Shown here: piece after piece, positions 35,001 through 47,900 of the stretch
Layout of the letters: the number at the start of each line of letters is the position of its first letter
Position numbering within the stretch: position 1 is the stretch's first letter
NCBI RefSeq assembly: GCF_018687715.1
Contig: NC_056764.1
Span: 8,322,501-8,386,500 of the forward strand
Source of the DNA: Carya illinoinensis
Lineage: Eukaryota > Streptophyta > Magnoliopsida > Fagales > Juglandaceae
Direction of reading: 5' to 3'
Length of the DNA: 64,000 nucleotides
The notes under the pieces: generated by a model
What the model was told of the DNA's origin: nothing
Database searches by the model: none
Seen by the model: the letters and a program-made list of their open reading frames with translations, nothing else
Made by a program: the position numbers and the translations under genes

Positions 35001-35687
35001 GAAGAAGAGAGTGGCGGGGATGTTTTGGTAATAAATACCGAAGGTAAGGCCGTTTTCGTCCAGAGAATCGAAGATCGTCCGCTGGGGGAACCCGTGGATA
35101 AGGTCCTTCCGTACGTTACTCATGGCGCCGTGTGAAGTCGCCGAGTGGACGTAGAACCGGTTCGGCTGAGTCGACGCGGGTACCGAGGCGAACCACCGGT
35201 CGAACACTGCGAACTCGTTCGCCAACTCGGTGTAAACCGGTAACACGGCCGGTTTGAACCCACTCATGACGATTCTTGGCATGCCTTCACTCATGTTCTC
35301 CGCCTGCTGAACGAACCCGTTCATCAACGGCGGTTTCGAGCTGTCGTCTGACCCGAAAATCTGCTCACGGATCGCCTGAAACGAGTGACCCGGATCCGAG
35401 TCCACGAACAGGGCGTCATCTGAGACGAAGACTTCCGGGGATTCCGGGTCGGAGACTAGAATCCGGTTTGATTCTTCGCCTGTCAGGCCATCGATCTCGG
35501 GCCTGGTCGACTTGAGCCATCCTAGAACGTGGTCAAAGGAGCGGTTTTCCATGACCAGGACGACTAAGGTCTTGATGGGTCCGTCGATTTTGTGCTTCTC
35601 TTTGTGTGGCTTGAAGTCCAGAGATTGGGAAGAGACTATGAGGTAGAGGAAGAAAAACAAGGCGTTGGGTACTCGCCGGGAAGCCAT
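32038..35687 (-). CDS. NPC1: Non-specific phospholipase C (NPC1-like)
   Basis: Three coding exons join in frame, 35687-34589, 33268-33092 and 32360-32038, giving 532 residues, the usual NPC1 size. The product starts with a hydrophobic signal peptide ([14 protein letters not shown]). Family motifs follow: [60 protein letters not shown], and the catalytic-type [15 protein letters not shown] with [10 protein letters not shown]. Exon 2 carries [15 protein letters not shown] and exon 3 the C-terminal helix region ending TMRPSLTSR, which favours NPC1 over other members. The family hydrolyses phosphatidylcholine and similar lipids to diacylglycerol; NPC1 is placed in secretory compartments (family knowledge). 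The first intron holds a small retroposon (34044-34133). No disabling change seen. Confidence 0.93.
34044..34133 (-). mobile_element. Truncated retroposon in NPC1 intron 1
   Basis: The 90-bp insertion is flanked by an 11-bp direct duplication, GAGTCTATGTT, at 34033-34043 and 34134-34144. Read on the minus strand it is a short body followed by a TTATCAAAAA-like tail. The phrase CAAGTACACGGGGCATATAC is shared with the insertion at 47175-47313, so both derive from one LINE or SINE 3' end. Confidence 0.75.
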
Positions 35688-36012
35688 TTCCCGGTGATCG
35701 GAAAAGGAAGGTTGTCTCTTGTGGAAGACGGGTATCTATCAATCTCTCAATCAAAGGTTTTTGCTTTGAATCGGGACAACAAAAGTATTCTGATTTTGTA
35801 ACTTTGTATAAATTTGTAAAAAATCGTAATGAAGGCTTATGGCAGGTAATAAGGAATTAGAAGACAGTTATCTACGTTTTTTTTTTTTTTTGGGTTGAAT
35901 TTGTGTTTTCTATATTATTAAGTGATTGTTAGTGTTGAATCTTTTGTCTCTTTGCAAGAGCCAAGCGATCATTCCTATCCTATGAATGTAAATGGTTTTC
36001 TTGTTCATGTGA
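35688..36012 (-). promoter_or_regulatory. Upstream region of the NPC1-like gene
   Basis: This should hold the 5' UTR and promoter; a T-run at 35878-35891 is the only landmark. A hAT insertion begins at 36021, so proximal upstream DNA is about 330 bp. Confidence 0.4.
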
Positions 36013-36020
36013 GTCGGTTG

Positions 36021-37792
36021 TAGGGGTCTTATCCGATGCTATCGGACCGAAACCACACCAATAGCTACTACATATTGATAGAATCGGTCCAAATCGGCTG
36101 GTAAAGGAGGAGAAAACCGGTAACGTCGATTTTGATATAATCCGAGAAGTGATATACATAAGTTACTATTCAATTTTACACTTTATAATTCTAACTTTTT
36201 CATAAAATGTAGGGATACTTTTTATAGAATGTAGATACTTTTTATAAAACTAGGTGGGAGTAACGTGCAAAGCACGTTTATCTAATTTTATGAAATGATT
36301 ATTTGTAAAAAATAATATATATTTTATAAAAATTATTGATGTCACTTAATAATTTAAGGCATATTGGAGAAAATAAAAAAATTAGTTCAAAGTATCATAT
36401 AATCCAATACATATTTATAACATCTATAATTTTAGCAAAGATATATACGAAAAATTTAATAAAAGTCTAACACAAACGGTAGTTCAAAATATGTGTCGTT
36501 TGATGTTTGTATTATAATTCATCAATTTATGTCATCCTGTAGACAATCAATAGAGACAACATTGAAATTCTTATTTTGCTGTTGGTTGAGTCGATCAGGG
36601 ACAACATAAAGTTAAAACATAATCTTTTTATAAAATTTGTGGTATAATATTTTCTATATATAGCATATATATAAATCATAAAATATATTTTGAAATTGTT
36701 GGCTAAATTTACTCTTTCTTGATTAGTTCAAGGATCACGGCCTTTACCACGTGCCTATCATAGCAAGCCCACGTATGGAATATGACTTAGCGGAAGCTAC
36801 GTCCTACTACCATGGAAAAAAAACACTTTGATTAAATACACTTGTATTATATATTATATGAGATTTTTAAATTTAAAATACTCTATAATCTGAGTTAATG
36901 AAATGTATAATATACGTATATTATACTTAGGGATTCACGTCTTATGCACCTAATACACGTGTATATGTTAAGGAAAAAGAGAAAAATATAATAACTAATC
37001 TTTAATTACTTATTATTATATAAACTATTAAGTATTATAATTAATGAGATTAATAAATCATATAACAACATTGAATGCTATCTCTCTCAATATTTATGTC
37101 TTCATTTTATGTGTCAAACCGTTAAAACAAACGGTGTTAACTTTAACGGAAAAAACAAGAAAAACCGTTAAAACAAGATTTTCCGTTTCATACACACTTT
37201 TTATATTTTTATAAAATATATAAATATTTTTTATAAGATATGTGGTATATAATGATAAATAATAACTGATGAGAATAATTTCTCAATCTCAATCAATCGT
37301 TACTAACCCTTCAGCGTCGCAAATGGCTAGAAATCGAAAAATAGATATGTTAATTCACTTAATTGATAGAATAGCGACCGTGCAAAGAGAGAGAGATGGG
37401 TCGGCATCTCGATAGGAAAGAGAATGAAAGTTCAATGAGAGAGAGATGAACAGTAGGTGGCAGAGAGAGAGAGTAAAATGAAGAAGAAGAGAAGACGCTG
37501 TGAAAATTAAATCTAAACTACAACCCATTTGATTTATTAAACCAAATAAACCAAATGACGTAGTTTCAATTTAAATTTTTTTCTAAACAATTTGTACAAA
37601 GTGATGCCATCGTTTTATTTAATATATATATTATATCAACCGATTTGCTTAGTTCAAACCGAGACCAAACCGGATCAACGTCGATTTTTTCAAATTTCCA
37701 TCTTTTATTGATTGGTTCTTCAGTGGTTTCGACTAGTTCTCTACCAATTTCAATCAATACTAGCCGGTTCTATTAGTTCCTTTACACTCCTA
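36021..37792. mobile_element. Old hAT split by a Helitron
   Basis: The left end reads TAGGGGT and the right end ACACTCCTA, with near-identical 8-bp flanks GTCGGTTG (36013-36020) and GTCGATTG (37793-37800). The outer parts (36021-36249 and 37239-37792) are rich in ACCGG(T)/CGGTT motifs like the other hATs. Removing the 989-bp Helitron leaves a 783-bp non-autonomous element. The mismatch in the target duplication and the diverged ends suggest it is older than the other hATs. Confidence 0.75.
36250..37238 (-). mobile_element. Non-autonomous Helitron, copy 1
   Basis: On the minus strand the element starts TCTTATA (37238) and ends CTAG (36250), inserted between host A and T as Helitrons do, without target duplication. 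An 17-bp hairpin sequence, AACGTGCTTTGCACGTT (36278-36262 read on minus), lies 12 bp before the 3' end, the classic Helitron terminator. The 5' region includes GAAACGGAAAATCTTG. It aligns with copy 2 at 37830-40173 in inverse orientation. Confidence 0.85.
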
Positions 37793-37829
37793 GTCGATTG
37801 GATTGCCCAAATAGCTTATGGATCATATA

Positions 37830-40173
37830 TCTTTATCTTTATATATAAAAAATGTGTATGTAACGGAAAATCTTGTTTTAACGGTTTTTCATATTTTTCT
37901 GTTAAAATTAACATTGTTTGTTTAAATTCGTGTGAATGTAACTAGCGTATGGAATGAATACATAAATGACATTCAATGATATAAGATGAAAAGTTACATG
38001 GAGAATATTTCAAGATAAAAAAGTTACACTACGTTTTGGGGATTAATCTGCATACGAAGCGGAAGTGGCTTGTTGCAGTCAGTTTTGTTATATTAAAAAA
38101 TATATATATAAAGAAAAATAAAGCATCGGCTTTTCAGATCCATTTTCGATCGAGCATTATACTCATAAGTCCTATATATTACATATTTAATATTTTTTAT
38201 TTTTTTAAAATTTTTTTTAGATTTATTCTTTTTAAATTAATTCAATTTTTCTATTTATTATGCATATGCCAAACATTTGATAAAAGAAAAAAATTTTAAA
38301 AATTAAAATAATAGATTATATTTGGTGTATGAACTTATGTTTAGAATTTTTTTTTCGATCCACCCTTCGTCTCCCCTTTCCCAAATCTCTTCTTTTTCAT
38401 TTTTTTTTTAATTTTTTTTTTCCATTCTATTTTTCATGCCCTTGAATAAAATAGATGATTCATCCACGGTCCAGAAGCTTAAGCACAAAATCGTAAAAGT
38501 TTGCTCTAAGATTCAAGAAAAACCAAACTTCCCAATGGCATTCACGTGGATTTTTTTTTTCTCCTCTTTTACTACCTTGATTAAAAAAGAAATGTAAGAA
38601 GCCTCTAGAAATTTCTCTTTCATCTTTTTTTGATTCCTTTTGCTCTAAAATAAAATTATCAATCGTAGAAGGCAATGTGCATCTCTCTTTAACTATCTTC
38701 AAGAGAGAGAGAGAGAGTGAGAGAGAGAGAGAGAATTTGTGTGCGAGAATACACTCGTCGATGCCGTTTACGGTGACTTTTCGTTGGAGGAAATGACTCA
38801 AGTTTAATCTTTGGGCATGTTTTCTCTCGGAAATGAGCTCTGTAATTCTTTGTAGAGATCGTAATTCTTTTTGAAAGGGTAGAAATGTTGAAATAAGGGG
38901 ACAAGGCAAATTAATAAAAAATAAAATAAAAAATGAAGTCATGAGTAGTAGATGAGTAATTCTTTCTGGAAAGGTAGAAAAGAGATTTAGATTTATGCCG
39001 GAGGCCGAAGTTTTGTTCTTCATCTTCATTATTTTTCTTTTGAAAAATAAAAAATAAATAATGCTGACATCAGATTCGTTCACATTTTGAGTGCACAAGT
39101 TGACTGTAGGTAGCGGGGCTCAAGATGCTAACAGAGATAGAGTGTCTAAATATATATGGATGGCTAGGTGAACCACTTGTTTAGGGAGTCATGAGTGATT
39201 AATGAACGTATACAAATTTTTAATAAAAGACATACAAATTTTATATAGATCATAATTTTTATATTAAAAAGTTACATGATTTTTATTTATTTAATGTTAG
39301 TTTAAAGCCGAGAATAATAACAATACAAATATATATTCTGAATTTATTTTATAATATAATTTATTAATCACAATAATTACAATAATGAATATAGTTTATA
39401 TAATAATAAGTAATTAAAGATTAGTTATTATATTTCTCTTTCTCCTTAACATATACACATGTATTAGGTGCATAAGATGTGAATCCCTAAATAAAATACA
39501 CGTGTATTATACGTTTCCTTAACTCATATTATTGAGTATTCCAAATTTAAAAATCACATATAATACAAGTGTGTTTAATCAAAGTTTTTTTTAATTTATT
39601 TATTTTTAATATTAGTAGGATGTAGCTTTCGTTAAGTCATATTCCACACATGGACTTGCTATGATGGGCACGTGACAAAGGCCGTGATCCTTGAGCTAAT
39701 CAAGATAGAGTAAATTTGGCCAACAATTTCAAAATATATTTTATGATTTATATATATGCTATATATAGAAAATATTATAGTATAAATTTTATAAAAAGAA
39801 TGGATGATTTAACTTTATGTTGACCCTGATCGACTCAACCAACAGAAACGTAAAAATTTTAATGTATTCTCTATTGATCATCTTCAGGATGACACAAATT
39901 GATGAGTTATAATACAAATATCAAATGACACATATTTTGAACTACCGTTTGTGTTAGACTTTTATTAAATTTTTTATATGCATCTTTGTTAAAATTATAG
40001 ATGTTATAAACATGTATTGGATTATATGATATTTCGAACTAATTTTTTATTTTTTCCAATATGTCTAAAATTAATAAGTAAAATCAATCATTTTTATAAA
40101 ATATATATAATTTTTTATAAATAATCATTTCATAAAACTAGATAAATGTACTTTGCACGTTGCTTCCATCTAA
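37830..40173 (+). mobile_element. Non-autonomous Helitron, copy 2, with about 1.36 kb of extra sequence
   Basis: It starts TCTTTAT at 37830 (37836 is an alternative) and ends CTAA at 40173, between host A and T. The first about 150 bp and the last about 830 bp match copy 1 in inverse orientation. The segment from about 37985 to 39345 has no counterpart in copy 1 and is either a later insertion or captured DNA. The 3' hairpin is imperfect (ATGTACTTTGCACGT). The extra segment contains an AG run at 38702-38734 and no recognised coding domain. Confidence 0.75.
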
Positions 40174-41448
40174 TATATATATATGAAAGATTACGTATGT
40201 TAAATGTTCATTATTATCTTTACATCTTTTTAACTCCACGAGATAATGTTTAGAAAATTATTAATTTATTTTATTAAAAGATACAAGTAAATAAAAATAA
40301 TAATTTATGGTATCACATTAACCGAATGGATCGAGAATGAAGGTGTATGATACAAGAGATTGATTATTCTATTTTTATACTGATATGTAGAATATATTAT
40401 TTACTTTATTTAAATTATAAGATTTAATTTGTAAGATTTAAATTTTAAAAATTATCTTTTAAATTAAATAATTTCATATAAGCATTTTATTAATTGTGTT
40501 ATCTATACTGAGTTATAAATTTTTTTTCATATATATACATAGATATATCACATTTTGTATCTATAGAAAAAAAATGATATATTAAATTATTAATATAGTA
40601 TATAACATCACTCTTATTAAAAAAAATGATTGATGTAAGTGTTTTGATGCAGGAATTGCGCACAAAAGGAGATGTAAAAAATAAAGCAATGGGAGATGTG
40701 CGCAATTCCTGCACCAACTTCCTGCCTGTAACATCACTATTATCTCTCACCTACTTAAAACCTACTAATTCCAATAAAATTTAGAGATATATTTTTCTTA
40801 GTTGCTATCTAGCCGCATACACCACACACTATATTAATTTTAATTTTAAATTTATTTATTACTATTAAATTAATTGAGTTCTTAAAATCATCATCTCTAT
40901 ACTACATACTTACTAAGGAAAAAAAAATAAAAAAATCAAAATCAAAATAAATATACTATATAAGAATAATGAGTAGAATTTTATTCTTCCTTACTTTCAC
41001 GTTCACTTATTGCTGTCATAATATTATACAGCAGCTCATAACACTGTTGAGGGTTGCATGCAGTTCCTCCCAGCTTTGACACCCATATCTTAATTACTTT
41101 TCCCGCTGGGTGTTCCTATATTCATGCGCTCATGGTGTTGAGCATAGGCCAGCTAGTAGCAACCCAGCATTGAAATTCAGGCCGGTACTGAATAATATCA
41201 ACCAAAAAAATAACCGAAAATAAAAATTCTATTTATAAGTCTCTGTATTCACACCGACTCGAAAATATAATAACTCTAAAAAAAAATTGACAAGAGAGAG
41301 CAAGTACTACAATCACGGATTTCACAGCAGAACAGGGATTCAAGCTTACATCGGACATAAAGTAAGGCATTCATTGACCTTTGGGTTTGTAAAACTCCCA
41401 TGGTCCAATCAGCATCTTGTTCTATTCTCAACATAGCAACTAGCATGC
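40174..41448. other. Intergenic region downstream of the villin gene
   Basis: AT-rich DNA with no gene seen. It holds a strong hairpin at 40649-40712 and a reverse copy of the AT-rich repeat described at 2188-2540. The villin 3' UTR should lie just below 41449. Confidence 0.5.
40649..40712. repeat. Perfect 16-bp inverted repeat (hairpin)
   Basis: GCAGGAATTGCGCACA at 40649-40664 pairs exactly with TGTGCGCAATTCCTGC at 40697-40712 across a 32-base loop. Weaker complementarity extends outward. It may be a small MITE or a transcribed foldback; neither is shown. Confidence 0.8.
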
Positions 41449-44400
41449 CTAAAATAGATTAAGAGACATCTTGAGCTTGTTTTGTCTCCATTTAGGAAGC
41501 TCGTAGAAAGCACCTTTTGTCATTCCAAATTTGCCTTGAAACTCTTCGTCTGATAAATATGCCTGAAGCCACAAGATATAAGGGAAGATCTCCAGTTTAA
41601 AAGATTGATCGTAGTGTAGAGAGTGATGATATACGTATGAATGTAAAATCCATATAATCAAACTACAGCATAACTGCATGAAATTTCTGTTGCAGGGTAT
41701 ATAATAATGATTATACACTGAAATTTCGGAAAACATTCCTGGCACAATGGCGCAGCCGGACCTTTTTTTTTTTTTTTTTTTTTTGTTGTTGGGGGGAAAG
41801 GAATGATGGTGAACATCATGGCAAGGGAAACCGGTTTACTCCAAGATTTTCAGATTTTGGATTTAACATATTTTTAGATCCAGTCTAGCGCAACTTAAAA
41901 AGTACTATGACCGGGTTATGGAAAAAAGATGTGGACTTTCTGTAACCAAAAAGGGACCCTTGATCAAAATAATAAGCTGCTATAATATGCATCCTTTCTC
42001 GATTCTAGAACCTTAGGTACAGTCATGCGGTGTCATTTTCCAACAATTATGTTACTGTCTATCCTAGAAGTGTGAAATAAAAGAATGAATCATAGATTTC
42101 ACAGCCCTTCCATTATAATAAAGAGACATCAAATTTTCTATGAATAACATAGTTTTAGGGCAGTGATCTTAAGTTCAAATCCTTTTTTTTTTTTTTAATT
42201 GTTATTATTATTTTTTATAAGTTAAGTTCGAATCCTAGTTCTACTCCTACAGTTGCCATTATGCTGCAATGGCGTGATTGGTAGAAAGATAGAGAATTTT
42301 TTTCAATTGGTTTTGAAGTGTAATCTGGAACATTAAAATTGGCCAGACTTCTCTCTGTAAAGAAGGAAGATGTATGTACCTCTCTTTTGGTCACATTTAT
42401 GCCTGCTACTGGGTCATTAGACATCACTTTCAACCGTTCATATGGATATATCAAGAAATTTACACAATCCCCACTTCCATCAACTTGGATGTAACTCGCA
42501 CTCTGAGAAGGTGACCTTTGCTCTGCTGCTGGAGAACCTGAAGACACCAGAGATTCATCTGCCCAGTGAAGTTGCAAGAAGATAAAAGCAAGGGAATAAA
42601 ACACGGATACGAAAGTCCCAGAAACTATTTACTGCAAAGGTAGCCCAAAAAGAAGCCATGCAACCCACCTTCCAATTCAAAGGCAGGGATGCACAACATC
42701 TTACACCACTTCAGTTGTTCAAATTCTGCCTATGACTAATAGAAACAAATGGTTAAACTGGACAACCAAACCCAATATTTACACAGCTCTTAACCCAATC
42801 ATCTTATGTGTATCTTATTGATTGAACGCTACATATTGGGCTATTAAACTCATCCAATTTGTGCAGAAAAATATATTTCACTGGTTTTTGTATCACTCCA
42901 TGAGTAAATTTAAGAGTTCTCCAATATGATCATTACCATGAAGAGAAGATCCTGAAAAGAGCTTCCGGGCAATTGGGGCTGGTCTAGAAAACAGATGATT
43001 GCTTGAAGACATTGAATTTGAGCCTGAAACCATTGATGCTGGAGATACACTTCTTCCCTGTCCATTGGAACTCACAGACTGGCTTCTCGAACTATCTGGT
43101 GTAGTCTCCCTGGAGTATGCCTTCCACGAGTTTCTTCTAGATACCTGAACGCTCATGCAAAGGAGTTAAAAAGAAAAAAGGGAAAAAATGTCCTTGAGTT
43201 GATCCACTTAAAAAATTCTAATATTTTGAAAATTTCAAAGCTCACTACTAAAAATATAAAAGATCAAGTTAAAAAAAAAATGAGTCTTCTACCAAGATTG
43301 CTGGGCTTATTAATTACATATTTAAAGAATTCCTGCAAATGAATCATCTGCCTGATGCAGAGGCAAGCTTCACTGTCCATGAAAGTACGACAATATTAGG
43401 TGCCACATCAGTAATAATTCTGGCCAACCACTGAAGGTGATATAACCAATAATTTGATCACTTGATTGAAAATTAACCCAGTTGGTGAATTAGAGATCTT
43501 GGGTTTTTGTCAATGTTTTAAGAATCGTTCCATTCCGGCCGGAATGGCCGGAATTTTTCATACCGGAACAGTGACCGGAATGGGATAGGTATCTATTCCG
43601 TTCCGGGTCAAATTCCGGCCGTTCCGGTCAAATTCCGGCCGGAATTCCGGTATTCCGGCCGGAATAGTAATTCCGGTCCGAAATTAAAATTAAAATTAAA
43701 AAAAAATAAAAAATAGCTCTTTTGTAAATAAGTTGAAAAATAATAGATAAAATTGTACTTTTAGAATTCAAATACCCCTTTTCGTGCACTAGAAGTATTG
43801 TTACTTTTAATAATCTGTCCATTCTTTAATTTTTTTTCCTTTATTTTTGTATCTTAACTCAAGTTTGTGATTTTTTTCAATATATATTCATTGTATAAAT
43901 CTTTAATTCTTCTATATATACACATATACATATCACACTTACATATATATGTATTTATTTTATTAATTGTTAGTTTATATATACATATAAATATTTATAT
44001 ATAATATATAATTAATTCCGAAACGGTACACCAAAAAGTACCGGTACCGAAATATTCCATTCCAGTCCCTCAACCGGAATGATCTCCGGAACGGATTTCA
44101 AAACTTTGGTTTTTGTCCCAGACACCACTAGAGCAGTCACTAAAACTAAATTTTTTAGAGTCAATGGAGCAACCCAAGCATATAGTACTTGAGCGGACAG
44201 TTGTGATACTTGGGTATTGGCATTCCAAAAGATCGGAATATTACCTCATGCCAAAAGTCATAAATGTGTGCTAATAACAGTATTTATAGGCTATAAAATG
44301 ATAGACACCTCAAGTATTATGTTGATGCACGCCACATCACTTGACAATGTCGTGCTTAGACTGTTCACTGAATCAGGCTCTATGTTACCGTAATGGAAGT

Positions 44401-44962
44401 AGCTGTTTCCCATCAGTGACACTGGCATGACGACTATATTACAGTGACCAAGTGACATTCTTGTGGTTTGATGATATAATGTATTAATGTGCTTTCAGGA
44501 AATGGACAAAAGAAATTCATTGCCAAACCAATAGAACAGGATGATTAAACATAAAAGACTTAAAACACCTCGTATTAAACGAAAGTAACCTTCAGTGGAT
44601 TCACTCACTTCTAAATTCTGTGGCTTTCCCTTCAGAAGAGCAAGCTTCCGTTCAAATGAGTTCCCATGCATCTACAAGGCAACAATTCAGCTGAAATTGT
44701 TAACCAAACCTGATGGCACTACTAAACTGCAAGCAGAGGTCAAGGTAATATCATAGATACATTCTCTATTTTACATGGACCCAGGACTCAACAAATTATG
44801 TCAGGTGCCAGGATATTTAGTTTTACAATCATCCTCACATTCAGATGAACAAACATCCAAAACGGCTTTCAAGTTCCAGTTCGTATCTACGACTACGTAA
44901 CACAGCATGTTGAAAATTGGAAAAAAAATCATTACAAATATGACCCTCTAGCAAATTGGGGA

Positions 44963-44999
<37 letters not shown>

Positions 45000-47900
45000 A
45001 ACATGCTTGTTATATACATTTTCCAAGACATTTTCTAAGAAGAGTCAAGTTCAAAAATATTTTAAGGCATCTCATGCATTAAAAGAGCACATGCCCAAAA
45101 CATCTCAAACTCATGCATGTCCAAAACAAAGCCTGAATCAAGTAATTTGTGAAATCTTTCTGCTGCCTCATGAAAGTAGTTGGCAAGACCATGAACAGTT
45201 GGCAAGATATACATACAAAAGAACTCAGTATGGGATCACCACGTATCATTTTAGGAAGGTTGTGATCTTACATTTGCCTTTGAGGAATCCCATTCGAAGA
45301 AATGAGTGAAAAACGGTGGCTCATGCCCTTCCGTGACAATAAAGATAGGGGTCTCCAGAGATAGCCCTTCAACGAGAATGTCCATCTCAAGAAATTTCTG
45401 CCAAATTTGAGTGAGACTTTAATAGATGGGAATCTAGAGACAAGTGAAGGGCATCAAGGCATTGTTGATTGAACTTTAAACTTTTACTTAAGAGGCATAT
45501 GGGCTAACTAAATTTCCCGGTATACTAAATATATGGCACCCTTGCATTACAGGCATACCCTCTGAAACTATATGAGTAATCTGGATTCATATATATGCGA
45601 GTGTGGAGAAAAATATTTAAGTTGGGTGTTGGTGGGTTACATATCGTTCCAAGACAATGACCTTTAGTGCTGGAAAATGATATATAAATAGTTTAAAGCA
45701 AAAAAATTTACCAGACCAAGAGTAAGAGCTTGTTGCTTTGATCTAATATTTGAGTGGCATCCAATCCAGACATATATTTCTCTGTGACAGTCTAGTACTA
45801 ATACGTCTTCAGTAGTTAAATCATCCTGTGAAAAATTGTATATCTCTTTCACCTGAAAAAAGGAAAAAAAGAAAAAAGAAAAAAGAAAAAAGAAAAAAAT
45901 CAGGCCACACTAAACATAGAATTTCTTAAACAGAATGAAAGGGGTATTGAGGAATATTTACAGACATCATAAAACCATATGAGAGTAATTGTCTGTAAGA
46001 ACCATTACAGTTCCTATATATAAATAACAAAAATCTAGCCTAGATCCTGAACGCAGCTTCTTTATTTTTAGTTGGAATTTTCTGTGGAGGTTATGAATAC
46101 AATACTAATTGAATTTTACAGAATAAGCAGCCTGAAGAACCGTGCTTTCTTATTTAATGTGGAGGATCTAGTTGGAGAAGAACAAGAGGTACTCAGAGGT
46201 AAAAAGTTCCATAGGAGTCAAAATGGGTTTTCTTGAGGAACTACTAGCTGGGTTTGATTCATCCTTCATATGGATATTTCATGTTCACCTTCAGAAGCAT
46301 TGATCCTCTTAAATTCATGGGCGGTTATTTCTACTTTTGTATTTATTTAGCTGGGGGGTCTTTTGTTACCTTGTGTAAGGTAGCAGTCCTTTTCTGTTTA
46401 TGCTTCACTTATTCTATTTAGTTCCTAGAACTTTCTGAAAGGCCTTTAGACTGAATTTCACATCAAAGATTCTCCTAATAACATTCCGAGGGATTTGATG
46501 AAAGTCACTTTTCCAGAAAAAGTATACTGGTCCTGGCTTTCTTGTAACTGGTTCTGAACTCCCAAGAATTTGATAAATCATACAATCAAATTTAAATTTT
46601 ACTTCCAAGGAGAAATGAATTTTTTTTCCAGAAAGCATCTTGAAAAGTTTATATTTTAGCGGTGTATGAATGCTTATGAAGGGTATGCTAAGTGTACCTT
46701 GAATTCATCTGAAATGAGAAATTCCAACCATGTAGCAAAGGAACCAGAACCCGCCGTTAGAAATTTTTACAGCTGAGATATTCTGAACCAAGGCAGAGTG
46801 ACATTATCTCTGGACATGGGTGTTTTGCCTACCTTCACTGACGTTCACCACAAACAGATGTGGATCTTCTGTGTATCCTTTCATCTCTTTTTCCCTTGGA
46901 TACTCTGCCTTCCCACCAAGTGCATTCCAGAAAGTATCAGGTTCAGTCCCTTCCCTCACAGAAGTGGGTTGCCATGTTGGCTGCAAACAGAAACAAGATA
47001 ATATTTTTTTTTTTTTTATAAGTAACAGAAACAAGATAAATGAAGTTTCGATAAACAAATATCACAAAATACATAAAAGAAAAAAATAGAGAAAATCTAT
47101 CAATCTCCAGATTAATCATGCGACATTCACCTATGGAAGGCCAAGTCCTCCAATGAAAATAATTGCATTTATTTATTTTTTTGATAAGTAAAAGAAGATA
47201 TATTAGAGCAAGAAAAGGGCAAGGCCCGAGTACACAGGGGGTATACAAAGAGCCTTGCTAAAGGCTAAGAGCTGCGAAGGGCAGCATAAAGTTCAGTAAA
47301 AGAAGTGCCATTTAAATAATTGCATTTATTTTCATGGTCTTAATTCATAATTTTAATGTAAATAAAGATTGCAAAACCACATCCACGTTCAGACATGTCA
47401 TTACATACATCTATCAGCTCCAGCATTCTGTCAAGGAGATCATGGTCTTGGGTCGAAGAGAGATTCCCAATCCAAGTGAAGATAAATGTTTCAGTTTGCA
47501 GAATGTAACAATAGGATGAGTTCAGCGAGCTTGAAACCTGCAACAGCTTCACTCCGTAGTCAAAAGATACTCAAATCAAGGGGCTATGCACTTCTGGTGC
47601 AGTGCTAATAAAGCACTGAGGAAAGAGACAAATTCACTATAGATTCTAATTCCATCATGGTAAGAGAAAACAAAGTTGTGCACGACACATAACATCCAAT
47701 GTTTGTATTAAAGATATAAATATGTCTAGGACACTTTTTGTGGGGGCTCAGAAGCAGATAGAGGATCTAAAAAAAGTGACCTACCCACCCGTGGGTAGCC
47801 CAAGTGGTAAGGGCGAACTTGTGTGCATGAGCCCCATGTCACAGGTTTGATTCCCCCTGAGATCAAACTGCAATTTAAGTGGGAGGCCATGGCAATGGGT

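Noticed and set aside
38460..39098. 212-codon minus-strand frame
   Set aside because: It includes an AG-run translation (SLSLSL), has no recognisable domain and lies inside a Helitron; kept only as part of the possible-capture observation.
36242..40180. A single 3.9-kb element with ~1-kb terminal inverted repeats
   Set aside because: Separate Helitron termini on each arm, the absence of a target duplication, and hAT ends falling between the arms fit two independent Helitrons better.
42222..42236. tRNA-like GTTCGAATCC (box B)
   Set aside because: It is one half of the 15-bp target duplication of a retroposon, with no cloverleaf around it.
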